Below, piece by piece: positions 49,343 to 63,800 of a stretch of DNA of 64,000 nucleotides (the first letter of the stretch is position 1; each line of letters opens with the position of its first letter). The stretch covers positions 1,240,001 to 1,304,000 of the forward strand of contig OZ176053.1 in NCBI GenBank assembly GCA_964247055.1. Reading direction: 5' to 3'. Both the position numbers and the translations under genes were made by a program. Below the pieces are notes generated by a model that saw only the letters and a program-made list of their open reading frames with translations, searched no databases and had not been told where the DNA came from. The stretch comes from Paragordius varius (taxonomy: Eukaryota; Nematomorpha).

Positions 49343-50970
49343 TTAATAAAACAACTGATTAATAAAAAAAATGACTGATAAAAATAACTAAAAAACAGTT
49401 GATTAATAAAAACAAAACTCATTAAACAATAAAAAAATTTAATTTAATTAAAACAGCTGGTTAATTAAAACAGCTGGTTAATTAAAACAACTGATTAATT
49501 AAAACAACTGGTTAATTAAAACAGCTGGTTAATTAAAACAGCTGGTTAATTAAAACAACTGGTTAATTAAAACAGCTGGTTAATTAAAACAGCTGGTTAA
49601 TTAAAACAACTGATTAATTAAAACAGCTGGTTAATTAAAACAGCTGGTTAATTAAAACAACTGATTAATTAAAACAACTGGTTAATTAAAACAACTGGTT
49701 AATTAAAACAACTGGTTAATTAAAACAACTGGTTAATTAAAACAACTGGTTAATTAAAACAACTGGTTAATTAAAACAACTGGTTAATTAAAACAACTGG
49801 TTAATTAAAACAGCTGGTTAATTAAAACAGCTGGTTAATTAAAACAGCTGGTTAATTAAAACAGCTGGTTAATTAAAACAACTGGTTAATTAAAACAGCT
49901 GGTTAATTAAAACAGCTGGTTAATTAAAACAACTGATTAATTAAAACAACTGGTTAATTAAAACAGCTGGTTAATTAAAACAGCTGGTTAATTAAAACAA
50001 CTGATTAATTAAAACAACTGGTTAATTAAAACAGCTGGTTAATTAAAACAACTGATTAATTAAAACAACTGGTTAATTAAAACAACTGGTTAATTAAAAC
50101 AACTGGTTAATTAAAACAACTGGTTAATTAAAACAACTGGTTAATTAAAACAGCTGGTTAATTAAAACAACTGGTTAATTAAAACAACTGGTTAATTAAA
50201 ACAACTGGTTAATTAAAACAGCTGGTTAATTAAAACAGCTGGTTAATTAAAACAGCTGGTTAATTAAAACAACTGATTAATTAAAACAGCTGGTTAATTA
50301 AAACAGTTAATTAAAACAGCTGGTTAATTAAAACAGCTGGTTAATTAAAACAGCTGGTTAATTAAAACAGCTGGTTAATTAAAACAACTGATTAATTAAA
50401 ACAACTGATTAATTAAAACAACTGGTTAATTAAAACAACTGGTTAATTAAAACACCTGGTTAATTAAAACAGCTGGTTAATTAAAACAACTGATTATATA
50501 AAACAACTGATTATATAAAACAACTGATTAAATAAAACAAATATTTAAAACTCTAATTAATTAAAACAACTGACTAATTAAAACATCTGATTAATTAAAA
50601 CAACAGATTAATTAAAACAACAACAATTAAAACAACTGATTATTTAAAACAACTGGTTAAATAAAACAACTGATATTAAAACAACTGATATTAAAACAAC
50701 TGACCATATAAAACAACTGATTAATTAAAACAACTGATTAATTAAAGCAACAGATTAATTAAAACATATTAATTAAAACAACAGAATATTTAAACAACTG
50801 ATTAAATAAAAGATTATTTAAAGCAACTGATTAATTAAAAAACTGATTAATTTTACAACTGACTAATTTAAAAAACTGATTAATTAAAACAACTGATTAA
50901 ATAAAACAATTGATATTCAAAACAACTGATTAAAAAGATTAAAACAACTGATTAATAAAAACAACTGATT
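49343..50970. repeat. 17-bp minisatellite, homogenised array (copy 3)
   Basis: Same array and same total length as copy 2. One run of CAACTGG units has eight instead of seven members (up to about 49800), and a later run of CAGCTGG has three instead of four (about 50220-50265). Confidence 0.95.
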
Positions 50971-51377
50971 TAACTGTATAAATACAAATGTTTAATAAAA
51001 ATAACTGAATAAAAACCACTGTTTAAACAATAGATTGATAAAAAATAAAAATATTAATAGAAAACGCTTGGGTTTTTAAAAACTGATTAAAAAAATACAA
51101 ATAATAGTTACCAAAATCCGATATCCAATATTTACTATCAGTTTTGCGCAAATAAATCAGGCAACCAACATATTCTAAAATAAAAAAGAAAATATATTAA
51201 AATAAAATTAAAAAAAAATGCATTTATATATAATGTAATTTATAAAAAACAGTTGGCATACTTTTGAATTTTAAAATTTTGTTTTTACAGAATATTTCAA
51301 GAAATTTTAGCGCTTTAATAAGAATTTTACTGCCTTTTTAAAAATTATTTAAATAGCGCTTTTAAGAGAAGTTACAG

Positions 51378-53160
51378 GTTACTTCAAAGAGTTTTTGCGT
51401 TTTAAAAAGGGTTTTTGCGGTTTTAAGAGTTTTTGCGGTTTTAAAAGAGTTTTTGCGGTTTTAAAAGAGTTTTTTTACGGTTTTAAAAGAGTTTTTGCGG
51501 TTTTAAAACAGATTTAGGGTTTTAAAAGAGTTTTTGCGGTTTTAAAAGAGTTTTTGCGGTTTTAAAAGAGTTTTTGCGGTTTTAAAAGAGTTTTTGCGGT
51601 TAAAAAAGAATTTTTACGGTTTAAAAGGATTTTTACGGTTTAAAAGGATTTTTACGGTTTAAAAAGGGTTTTTCCGATTTTAAAGAAGTTTTTGCAGTTT
51701 TAAAGAAGTTTTTGCGGTTTTAAAGAAGTTTTTGCGGTTTTAAAAGAGTTTTTGCGGTTAAAAAAGAATTTTTACGGTTTAAAAGGATTTTTACGGTTTA
51801 AAAGGATTTTTACGGTTTAAAAGGATTTTTACGGTTTAAAAATGGTTTTTCCGATTTTAAAGAAGTTTTTGCGGTTTTAAAGAAGTTTTTGCGGTTTTAA
51901 AAGAGTTTTTGCGGTTTTAAAAGAGTTTTTGCGGTTTTAAAAGAGTTTTTGCGGTTTTAAAAGAGTTTTTGCGGTTTTAAAAGGATTTTTACGGTTTAAA
52001 AGGATTTTTACGGTTTAAAAGGATTTTTACGGTTTAAAAGGATTTTTACGGTTTAAAAGGATTTTTACGGTTTAAAAAGGGTTTTTCCGATTTTAAAGAA
52101 GTTTTTGCGGTTTTAAAGAAGTTTTTGCAGTTTTAAAGAAGTTTTTGCGGTTTTAAAGAAGTTTTTGCGGTTTAAAAAGAGTTTTTAGGGTTTAAAGTGT
52201 TTTTACTGTTTAAAAGAGTTTTTACTGTTTAAAAAGAGTTTTTACTGTTTAAAAAGAGTTTTTACTGTTTAAAAAGAGTTTTTACTGTTTAAAAGGATTT
52301 TTACGGTTTAAAAGGATTTTTACGGTTTAAAAGGATTTTTACGGTTTAAAAGGATTTTTACGGTTTAAAAAGGGTTTTTCCGATTTTAAAGAAGTTTTTG
52401 CGGTTTTAAAGAGGTTTTTGCGGTTTTAAAAGAGTTTTTGCGGTTTTAAAAGAGTTTTTACTGTTATAAAAAAGTTTTTACGGTTTTAAAACAGTTTTTT
52501 ACGGTTAGAGTTTTTGCGGTTTTAAAAGAGTTACGGTTTAAAAAGAGTTTTTGCGGTTTTAAAACAGTTTTTACGGTTTTAAAAGAATTTTTACGCTTTC
52601 AAAAAAAAGTTTTAAGAGTTCAAAAAGAGTTTTTAGAGTTCAAAAAGAGTTTTTAGAGTTCAAAAAGAGTTTTTAGAGTTCAAAAAGAGTTTTTAGAGTT
52701 CAAAAAGAGTTTTTAGAGTTCAAAAAGAGTTTTTAGAGTTCCAAAAGAGTTTTTAGAGTTTAAAAAGAGTTTTTAGAGTTCAAAAAGAGTTTTTAGAGTT
52801 TTTTTTACGGTTTTAAAAGAGTTTTTTACGGTTTTAAAAGAGTTTTTGCGGTTTTAAAAGAGTTTTTGCGGTTTTAAAAGAGTTTTTGCGGTTTTAAAAC
52901 AGATTTTAGGGTTTTAAAGTTTTTACGGTTTATTAGGGTTTTAAAACAATTTTTACGGTTTTAAAACAGTTTTTACGCTTTCAAAAAAAAATTTTAAGAG
53001 TTCAAAAAGAGTATTTAGAGTTTTTTTACGGTTTTAAAAGAGTTTTTGCGGTTTGAAAAGAGTTTTTGCAGTTTTAAAAGAGTTTTTACGGTTTAAAAAG
53101 AGTTTTTACGGTAATTAAATTTACGGTTTTAAAAGAGTTTTTATAGTTTTACGAGTTTTT
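51378..53160. repeat. 20-bp minisatellite, contracted (copy 3)
   Basis: As copy 2, but roughly the part 27690-28270 is missing, joined at about 52170 within a shared repeat. Smaller gains and losses of one 19-bp unit occur at about 51620-51660 and 51980-52070. Confidence 0.95.
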
Positions 53161-54210
53161 ACAGTTTTTGAAGAATTTTAGACAGTTAGGAATTTTAGCA
53201 AAAATTTGAGCAGTTTTTTAATAATTGCAATTAAAAATTTTAGAGGTTTTTAGATAATTTTATGCGTTTAAAAAAAATTATCGATTTTTGAATGATCTTA
53301 GAAGTGTTAAAAGATTTTGTGAGGTTTTAATAGAATTTAAGCAGTTTTTAAAAAATTTAACCAGTAATTTTGGCACTTTTTTAGAAAATTTTAGCAGTTT
53401 CTAAATAATTTAAACAGTTTTTAATAGTTTTAAGCGTTTAAAAAAATTTGAAGTTTTAAAAGAATTTAAGAGGTTTTTAAATAATCTTAGAAGCAGTTTA
53501 AAATTTTAATAAATTTTAGACTTTTTAAATAATTTTACAAGTGTTAAAAAAATTTTTTGAGGTTTTAAAAGAATTTAAGCAGTTTTTAAAGAGTTTGAGT
53601 TTTTGGAGAATTTTAGCAGCTTTTTAGATAATTTTAATAGTTTTCAAATAATATTAGCAGTTTTTGATAATTTTAAGCATTTAAAAGAATTTTTGAGGTT
53701 TTAAAAGAATTTTAGAGTTTTTAACTAATCTTAAAAGCAGTTTATATAATTTGTGCGTTTTTAGATATTTTAAGAAGTGTTAAAAAAAATTTTGAGGTTT
53801 TAATCGTCAGCTGATTTTAAAAAATTTTGATAGTTTTTAGAGAGTTATCCTGTTTTTAAAGAATTATAGCAGTTTTTAAAATATTTTTTATATAATATTG
53901 GCCTTTTTAAAGAATATTAAAATTTTTTACCTCTTTTAGAAACTTTCTAATAATTTTACATTTTAAATATAAAAAAACTGCGCTTTTTTTACGAAACATA
54001 CCGCTTTTTAAGTATTCACAATATTAGCCCAATTTAAGAAAACTTTAAGAAATTTTACTCTTTTTAAGTGAGCGCTTTAAAAATTTTAAGAAACATACCG
54101 CTTTTTTAATATATCACAAGAAATATTAGCGCTATAAACCATTAAGAAGTTTTAATGTTTTCTCAATACCGCTTTTTATTATTTTTTATTGAAAAATTTT
54201 AGTAAATTTT
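53161..54210. repeat. decayed satellite flank (copy 3)
   Basis: No gene. Same motif field as copy 2. Confidence 0.65.
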
Positions 54211-54472
54211 TAAGGTTTTTAGAACTTTAAATGCGTGTTTAAATACTATATTTTACAATGTGAAATATTTAGGAATCAAAAAACGAATTTTGCAAATTGG
54301 TGATATTTTAGATATAAAAATTCATCTCATATATTTGAATGTAAACATATTTTATACACACTTATTCCATATTTAGTTAAAAATATTTTATATTTAAACA
54401 ACTAATTAAATAAGTAATAAATTTATTTTATTCAACACGCATGCACCATAATTAAAAAATATAAACAAGTTA

Positions 54473-55118
54473 TTCAAGAACAGGAGACCAACATTGTAGC
54501 AATTATAATTTAATAAATAGACATTTATTTAATTCTTTATTAGAATATCTGCATTGAATTGATAATATTTGCCAGGTTTTTATTAAATTTTAACATGAAG
54601 AAATTATACGAATTAATAATATGTGCTAGCTTTTTATTAAATTTTAACGTAAAAAATTATACGACTCAAACTAAATAGAAACATATGTTAAACTTTTTGT
54701 GTTGATTTCCTTTGACAGAAAAATAAATATTCAAGATCAAGAGAGCCATTAATAATTTGTAACAATATATAATTTAAACATTTATTTAATTTTATTAGTG
54801 CATTAAATTACTAATATTTGCCAGGTGTTTATTAAATTTTAACATAAAGAAAATATACGACAAACTAAATTGTAACATATGTTAAACTTTTTGTGCTGAT
54901 TTCCTTTAACAAAAAAATAAATATTCAAGAACAAGAGGCCTATTCATACTTTCTAGCAATATATAATGTAATAGACATTTATTTGATTCTAATTAGAATA
55001 TTTGCATTGAATTGAAAAATATTTGCTAGCTTTTTATCAAAATTTAACATAAAAATAATTATACGACTCAAACTAAATAGAAACATATGTTGAACTTTTT
55101 GTGTTGATTTCCTTTAAA
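54473..55118. repeat. three-fold 200-250 bp direct repeat (copy 3)
   Basis: Same three units, matching copy 2. Confidence 0.85.
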
Positions 55119-55752
55119 AATGTAAAATTTAACTAGACGAAAAAGGTTAGAAATACAACATTAAATAAGCCATTTATTCCAAAATATTATTAATTCTAGG
55201 GTTCAAAATTTAGAAGAGATAAAATTATCAGCCAAAAGCAAGAAAAGATCAAAAAAATCTTGCATTAACTTTAAAATCCAATCAATAATAGTGCTTTCTA
55301 CTGTGATTTAAACAGTACCTTAAAGCAATTATAACAATCTATGTTATCATATAGACAAAACATGCAAAACTTACCATTGATTAGGTTAAATTGTTATAGT
55401 TTTGCATTTCGATTGCTCCTCAACATGTAATTCACAAATCATTGTTCATTGTTTACGATATCGGTTTAAGGTAAAACTATAAATTAAAAAATTTTTTTTA
55501 CCTTAAATGGGTAGATATATTATTGGTTATCCTTTGGATTTCCAGGATTTAATAGTGTGTCTTTATTGAACATTTGTTTCGTCTAAATAATTAATTAAAT
55601 TTAATATAATTACCATAATAAAATAATCCATGTTAGCAACAATACATTGTGCATAGTCGGGATAAAAGATATAGGAAGAGAAATTAAATACATTTAATAC
55701 ATAAAATGTAAATTACAAAAAAAAATTTAAATTAATAAATTAAATAATTTTT

Positions 55753-55922
55753 TCGCCTTTATATAGGGGGGAAAGCACACGTGTGTGTGCTCACCCAATC
55801 AAATTAATGTGCGCATTGCGCATTTTCTCTCCCCTTCTAGAAAAATAGTGCACACGTATTTCCCTCTCTTATTTGTTTACTAATATGTTGCGCAACATAC
55901 CTCCCATGAACGCGCACGTGCT
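55753..55922. promoter_or_regulatory. palindrome cluster, possible promoter or origin (copy 3)
   Basis: Same sites without the TATT insertion, as in copy 1. Confidence 0.45.
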
Positions 55923-56893
55923 ATTTTTACTTCTTATTTAGCATGATGCAATAATATAATGGAAAAAAATAAATAAAATTATAATTAAATAAGTAAGTAA
56001 ATAATTTGAAAATATTTTAAAATCCAAATATATATCTATATTTTAGGTTATGTTTGATTAAATATTCCTAATATTTATTAATGATATATTAGTTAATTAG
56101 TACTTAATATGTTGAGCTTTAAGATATCATAAAAATAATTTAGAAAAACATAATTATTCCTAATTCTATATATATTTATCTAATCTTTATATTTATAAAT
56201 GTGTGTAAATTTCATTGGTAGTATATGTCATATACGGGATTAATTAAGTTAACCACAATCTAATTAGTTTTATTTGAATTAAATATTATAAAAATTATAT
56301 ATAAATATATATAAAAGTTTGCCTTTTAACCTGCACAAATTATTGTGGATTAATTGAAAATTATATATGATTTATCAGGCTATTATTTTATTTCAATTTG
56401 GTTTTATAAGGATTAAAAACTGTCTAGGGAAACTAGTTATAATAGCACAAAATAAGTTATACATATTAATATTGTTTTAATATTATAAGCCAAAGGTTGA
56501 CATTTTTCTCATTATAAATGATTCAATCAAATATTGTAGCAGCATATAATTTATAAGTTAAATATCTTTTAATACTATATTGAATTTAGTAATCCAATTA
56601 ATCAGATATTTCTCAATTTTATCAATTATTAATTAGGAATATGAAAGTCAAACTAACTCTGAAGTACTATCTAACTTTTTTCTTATGAAAAAGCTGGGTA
56701 GGAAAAATGCAATATTGTTGGGTAGTTTTATTATTAACTCTGGCACGAATTAATATTAATTTCAGTAGTTTTCGCAAACAGCTAATTAATATTCTTATTT
56801 GGATATCTCTTTCAACTAGAGCATTCATTATTATACTTTAAAATTGCAAAACCAACACAAATGTTTTAATTACTTTAATACAGAATAAATTTT

Positions 56894-57002
56894 AGGGTTT
56901 TCGAGTTTGTGGGCTAGGGTTAGGGTGAGGGATTGGAGTTGGTTCTTTTTCTTAAAGAAGTCCGCAGGACTTCCTCGGGCTGCGAAGCAGGCCGAGACCC
57001 AC
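56894..57002 (+). repeat. double-hairpin dispersed element, member 1 (copy 3)
   Basis: Same as 8472-8580. Confidence 0.8.
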
Positions 57003-57694
57003 GCATTTATTTTTGAAATATTTTTCTCTAAAAAATATATATTTACGAAACTTTATTTTATATTATCAATATGTGAAAAGATATTAATATTGGATAGATA
57101 CTATAATAACTCTCGTCTAAAGTAAATGATACCTAAGTTAAAATTATTTTTTAACTAACAATTATAGATATGTGCTAGTTTCATTAAAGAAGATCAATGG
57201 ATAAAAATATCTTAGCTGTAAATTATCCTATCCTTAACATTTAACAGGCATATTTATTTATTTTTTATCAGTTTTATATATGAATGTTATTCAGTAATAT
57301 ACTAAATTAATTTTTTACTATCTACTTAATGTGTGATTAATGCTCAAAGATAATTATAATACTTATAAATTAGTATTATTCCAAATTAGGCCTTTCTAAC
57401 AATTTCTACATTTATTGTTAAAGTAAAAACTTATTATAACTTAAACATATTGGCATACTTTTATACTTTAAATTTAATAAATGGGCATATTTTAAAGTAA
57501 ACATCAAAAGTTATTAACAATTAAAATTTAAGATAATATCTATGTTAATAGACTATCAATTCAATGCTAATTTTAGATTTAAACAATCTAGTATTTAATT
57601 TATATATAGTGTTTATAACTAATATATCCCAATATTAAAAAATAAAAAGAACTTCGATGATATCGTAGAATTAAATGCAAGTTATAAGTACTTT

Positions 57695-57798
57695 AAGGTT
57701 TTCGAGTTTGTGGTCTAGGGTTAGGGTGTGGAGTTGGTTCATTTTTTTAAAGAACTTCGCAGGACTTCCTCGGGCTGCGAAGCAGGCTGAGACCCACA
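57695..57798 (+). repeat. double-hairpin dispersed element, member 2 (copy 3)
   Basis: Same as 9273-9376. Confidence 0.78.
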
Positions 57799-58439
57799 CT
57801 TTTTGTTAAATTTAAGATTGTTAATAGAAAATTGCGCTGATAGATGAGCATTGGTTATTATTTTAGCGTGGTTATGTAATATGTAATAAATCCTATATTG
57901 ATATTATAAACTCTGATAAATTATATTTTATATTAGAAATTATTGTTAGCTAAATTTCAGTATGTTACAGTTTTTTGTCATTGACTTTATATACCATCGC
58001 ATCTAAAATATATATTTAATAAAAGGATATAGTAAATGACCAATATACCAATTAAACCATTTATGATTTTAAATTGGAAAATACGTATAAATAAAATAAA
58101 GGTATAATAAATTTAAACCCTTATTATATAAGTATATACCGATTAAAATGTAAAAAATATTTATCAATTAATAATATACAATATCCTATATTTATTACCT
58201 TTTATTGTAATCAACCATAAAAATTTATTTTAATTTTCTTAAAACTCCTCTTTGCCAAAAACTAATATTACGATTCTACAATGTTTGATTATTTAACTTA
58301 ATTAAATATATATGAATATACAGGAAATATACAAAAGTACAATAAGATCACCTATAAATTTGATTTTTATATAATTATTGCTCAATAAAATAAATTTAGC
58401 AATATATAAATTGATAAAAAATTTATGAAAGTATAGTTA

Positions 58440-58541
58440 AAGATTTCGAGGGAGATGGTTGAGGCGTATGTTGAGAGATTAGAAATGGTTCGTTTTCTTA
58501 AGATGTCCGCACATTGCCTTATGGCATGCTTTCTGTCCACA
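58440..58541 (+). repeat. double-hairpin dispersed element, member 3, decayed (copy 3)
   Basis: Same decayed form as 10018-10119. Confidence 0.5.
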
Positions 58542-59404
58542 AATTATTTCTAAAAATTTCAATCTTGCTTTTATTTACAAAATCCTAAATATCTGGATTC
58601 CGGATCGAAAACTGCTTTTGTATGCTGGTATTATACAGTCGAAGATATAAAAAAGCAATCAATAACACAAATATATTTTTTTATATATGTGCCTACGATT
58701 TTTGCCAAAAAAATATATATTTTTTTTAAGTATTGGCTTACAAATCAGGTTAAATATACCCAAATTATTAATTACTATGTTAGCCTTGGATTTAATTGTG
58801 CCCTTTATCATAAAGAGGTTATGCTAAATTAATTTTACAAAATTAATAAGGTGATAATATTTAAAATTAGAACACAATATGAAAAAATATACGCATGCTG
58901 AATTTTCCATTTCTACTATATTTGGTTATTTTAAAAATATATACATTTTTAGTTTTAATCAAGAAGCGAAATACTCTAAACTGTTTTTTATTGACATAAT
59001 CAACTATCATACTCACTCACTTTGCCGATAAAACTATGCTTTCGCTTAAATTAATTCAAAAAACATCCATATATTAACTTATTTCGTTTATATCAGGCGA
59101 AATCCACACATGCATAAATTCAAAAATTTTCTATGCAAGCCACACTTCTTTTTGACAATCACATTTTCTAGCTAAATTTTAAATTACATCTCATTGATCT
59201 ATCAATAATTCCTAAATATTAACGAACGAACATTTATATTTATGAAAAATTCCAATTTGTATAATGATAAGGAAAATAAAAGAAGATTGGTAATCATTAT
59301 TCCTATATTTATAAAATTAAAAAAATAACTTTATGAACATATATAATAACTAATTCGTTTCTTCACAATGTTCAAATTTTTTCATTGCTTGTTTAAATTT
59401 TATT

Positions 59405-59728
59405 ATGAACTTACCGCAAAAGTATACTAATTATAATTTTTTGCTAGTATTAGTCCTGATTGATGTTAAGGATGTCGAAATTTATCCGGACAAAGTGGAA
59501 AAACCCATATTGGGTGAGGAAATGAACCGATCAGCTTATATAACACTTCACAATACTTATCCGATTGATGAATCAAACCAATTAAAGTATTGTTTATTAA
59601 ATATTAACAGTAAAAATCATAAAAACTTATATAAATTACAAAATAACTATGGTTTTGGTGGGAAAACCATATTTTTTGACCAGTTGCGCAATAAGAATTT
59701 TAAATTTAACACACAACCCTCAATTTAA
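59405..59728 (+). CDS. NUP98 autopeptidase-domain fragment (copy 3)
   Basis: Third identical copy of the fragment. Complete identity across the three units fits recent amplification and says nothing about selection on the fragment. Confidence 0.55.
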   Translation: MNLPQKYTNYNFLLVLVLIDVKDVEIYPDKVEKPILGEEMNRSAYITLHNTYPIDESNQLKYCLLNINSKNHKNLYKLQNNYGFGGKTIFFDQLRNKNFKFNTQPSI

Positions 59729-60175
59729 CTCTGGTCAATTGTATGTATGTAAAAAAAAATTAAAAAATAAAACGAAAATATTACATTATTACTTTATACT
59801 ATATATATATATATTAGTCGTTATCAATCACTATATCCAAAATTAACGGTGCCAGACTCAGTCTTTTCAGTAGATTCGACTGATTCAAATCCGCTCTTCT
59901 CATCTTTCCATCAAGACAGCAATGAAATTCAAGAAAATATTGATAATCGGGATCTGTCTTTTATATCGACAATTTATCTGGACACCTTCTGGTATATTAT
60001 TATATATGAAGAATATTTTTACTTTACTGTGTAAATATTGGAGTTTTTTGAAATTTTCATTACTGGGGCTTCCCCAGTTAAAAAAGTTAGTCAATTTAGT
60101 TCAAACGAAAAATCGAATTTTGCACATATTAGAAAGATTTTGATGTTTAAAACCAAATTACTTTTTATATATATG

Positions 60176-60466
60176 CAATAAAAACTGAAATTATACGGAC
60201 AAAATGTAAAAATATAAAGACAAATATTTTTTTCTAAAAGAAACTCATACTTTTTAAATCTTGACTTATTTCAATATAACTCATTGTTTTAATAAGGCAA
60301 AGTGTGAAACATATATATTACTATCACAATCAATTGTATATTTTTTTACAATGGTAAAATAACTTATATGGGAAACATTAAGATTCTAATAAGTATAGTT
60401 GTTTTTAGATAACTATATTTGTCTTTATATTTTACCGTTTTGTCCGTAAAATATTAATTTTCACTG
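60176..60466. mobile_element. Tc1/mariner-type MITE a (copy 3)
   Basis: Same element at the same place in the third unit. Confidence 0.8.
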
Positions 60467-60583
60467 TAATATAAAATTGATCATTTTCATGTAACCAAGT
60501 TTATTTATTAAACTTAATTCGATTGTTCCGAGCTGGTCAGCTTTTTGTAACTGCTCTTTAATTTTATTTTTCCTCTAAAATAG

Positions 60584-60755
60584 AACAGAAATGATAAGCA
60601 GCCACAATTCTGTGCGTGACATGGAAAACGAATTGAAGATAAACGAAGATGATTCATGGGCCAAATTGCGCATCGTTTTGTACAAAATGTTGGTTGATCT
60701 TATGCTTTACAATGATGTCCTAACCTATTTCCAATCCACATATCATATTTATTAA
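60584..60755 (+). CDS. possible terminal exon, unknown protein (copy 3)
   Basis: Same acceptor, frame, stop and following AATAAA as in the other two units. Confidence 0.35.
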
Positions 60756-60822
60756 TTTACGCGTTTATATTTGCAAGAAAATAAATATAATCTTGGGTTG
60801 ATTTGCACAAATGCGGTGTATA

Positions 60823-63800
60823 TTAAGATGAAGAACCATTCAGCTGTGACGTTATTTCTTGACCCTAAATAAGGAAAAAATGTAAATTATTTCCGTAACA
60901 TTGATTATATGAGCGCAAATATACCTGCAAATTTCGATGCTTCAAACTTTGAAATTGGATAGAATTGGTAAGAGACGGTGATTTGGTTCCTCCTTTAAAC
61001 ATGTTCTGAATGCGATACACAAAAGTTTCTAGGACTTTCTTGAGAGGTGGAATGTGTTTGAGCAATGTTGAGTCCTTTTTCGTCTAAATAAAATAGGAAT
61101 TAAATATACTAACCTCACTAGATGTGCTTTAAATAAAATAATATCTCAGAAAATTAATATGACAATGATATTATATATGTTAGGTCTCAACGACGAATTA
61201 ATATCCTAACTTTAGATTTATTATATAACGCTTACTTTACAATGTGTGATGACCATGTGCAAATATCGTGTTATCTCTTGCATTCCCCTTATTATAGCTT
61301 GGATTTGGGACCGTATATCATCAGCCAACTCGCCAGAGTCCTCAAAACACTGAAGAATGTAATGCAATTCCACCATCAACTTAACGTAAAAGTTTTCCAC
61401 AAATTGGCGTCCAGTGCGGAGTGTATGTAATATGTAATGCTTATCGGGAAAGTGTTTACAAATGCGTATGAGTGTGAGAAATAATTTGCACAAAACTGCC
61501 GTTGATTGCAAAAATGTTTGAGGATATTGCAATGTTTGCGCATTCAATTGAGATGACTCCTCTGACCCTGTCTTGAGAAAAGCATTAAGATCATGGTTTG
61601 AAACTTTAGTTTTATGTCCATAGAGATTAACTAGATTCCGTGCCAGACCGATACATTCTTTCAATAGCACGTCAAAATAAACGGGAAAGAAGTGCCTGTT
61701 AACATAAAAAAATTTGTGGTAATTAGCGATATTCAAAAAACAAACTTTCAGGGAACATATATTTTGACAACTCAAAATTTAATATGAAAATATAAATGAT
61801 TACGGAATCATGGATGGATAGATGACAATATCTTGCGAACAAGTTGCATGTTTAATAGTTTGAGAGATATTTTCTTTATTCAACGATTTATTTAACATAT
61901 CTTGCATTTGAATATTGATTAATTCATCAAGCACTTCCAGGGGTTCATTCGTAACAAATTTTAACCTTAATATATTAAAAGCATATCAAAAATATTGAAA
62001 TTTTTTCATGTTTAAAAAACTGACGGGTAAATATAAACTAGTTCATCGCCGAAAGAAATGACCGAATCTGAAGATGCTTTTTCAAAATTCAGCTCAGCCA
62101 CTCACCTTTATATAAAAAATCATATCATAAACACCGGATTTGTGGTGATATAAATATAGATAGAATAAAAAATTACATATATTGTTTGAATAAACTCTCA
62201 GAATAATTAATGCCAAAATATTAAAGGTTAAAAGCGCCAAATCATACAACATAAATTTTTAACGATATTTTAGCTTGTAATCTATGTGCACATTGTTCTG
62301 GTACCCTTTTAAATAGTGTTAAACCAAATAGCCATGGATATATATAAGTACGATAAAATAAGATTTACTTTAAAAGTTTAACCAACGAAGCTTCAAATAT
62401 CGGTTTCGATCCGGTCGGAAAATAAAATTTTACGTAATTTTTTGTTTCAAATTGTTCATTAACTACTTGTTCGGTAGAGTTGATTAATTGGGTAGAATGA
62501 GAATAAGGAATGGCGTCTTCTGTCATTTGGTTTCGCAGCAAATAATTTTGCTGCAAACTCACGTTTATAAGTGTGGAAAATGATTGTGTTGTTAAGTTTG
62601 GGTTTTCCCGATGATCTTTAAAATAACAAATTAATTATGATAAAAAACAACAATATAGACAGTAATTAATATACTACCTACCTGATAGCTCAAACAAATC
62701 ATAGAGAAAAGTGAGCACACATTCAGAAAAAAGGAGAGATTTCGAATTTTGGATCAAATTGCCAAAGAATTTGTATGTCACTTCTCGCCTGAATATATAT
62801 ATATATATATAGTAAAAACTTATACCAAAACGTAAAAATATAAAGACAAATATTTTTTTTCAAAAAAAACAACCATATACTTTTAAAACCATATTTATTT
62901 ACAATCCTAAACTACATTATTGATTGTGCTACCAATTTAGATTTCCATCTTATATATTTTGCAGTTTAGAACAATCATTTATATTTAATAAAATTAAGAT
63001 TAAAAAATTATGGTTGTCTTTATATTTTTACGTTTTGTCCGTATAATATCAATTTTTACTGTATATATGCACATACTTGTTCATAGAGATATCGAGTTGA
63101 GATTTATCAATACTTTTAATGCCATTCCATAAACTTTCCAATATTGATGTGTTTTCTTCAGTTAACGATAAGTGCTTGTTGATAAGTGCCATACATTTCA
63201 CAATGTTGAGATTAATGTTGTAAGTAATGATAGATTCTTCCTAAAAATTATTAAAATATTAAGATAACTTCTTGCAAAGACCCTTCAGCAAAATTAAAAT
63301 TTATAAAATAAATGGAAAATTTTTATTTTTAGTATTAGTTTTGGCTTGCAAATTAAAAAACAACTGTTTTGCAAAAAAAATTATTTTTTATAAAAGATTA
63401 TATAATTGGAAAAGCGAAATTCACTAATATATATTCCATTGTTGTAATATTAAAAATAAATCCAAATTTAAATGTTAAATAACAACTTTGTTATCCATTA
63501 TTAAAAAATTCGTTTTTGATACTCAGAATTATATAATCATGGAAACCTCTGTCATTTCCGCGCCCATAGATTTCTGCAATCGCCCAATAAAATTGGCGCA
63601 AACATTCTCCTCTGACCATTGACTTAATAGGGTTTTGCATTTTGATTGGTGGGATTCTTTGGATGAGTTTTGTATTAATTTGAGTTTTTTCTGTTCCTGA
63701 CTAAGGAAAAGATTTCCCTTTGTGGCATCTTTGGGCAATGTCATTTCCAACATATGGAGATATTCATTCAAGAGATAATCGAAATGCTTACAATCCAAGT

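Larger units (their letters stand above)
55923..59404. other. gene-free AT-rich DNA (copy 3)
   Basis: As 7501-10982; only the three double-hairpin elements stand out. Confidence 0.7.
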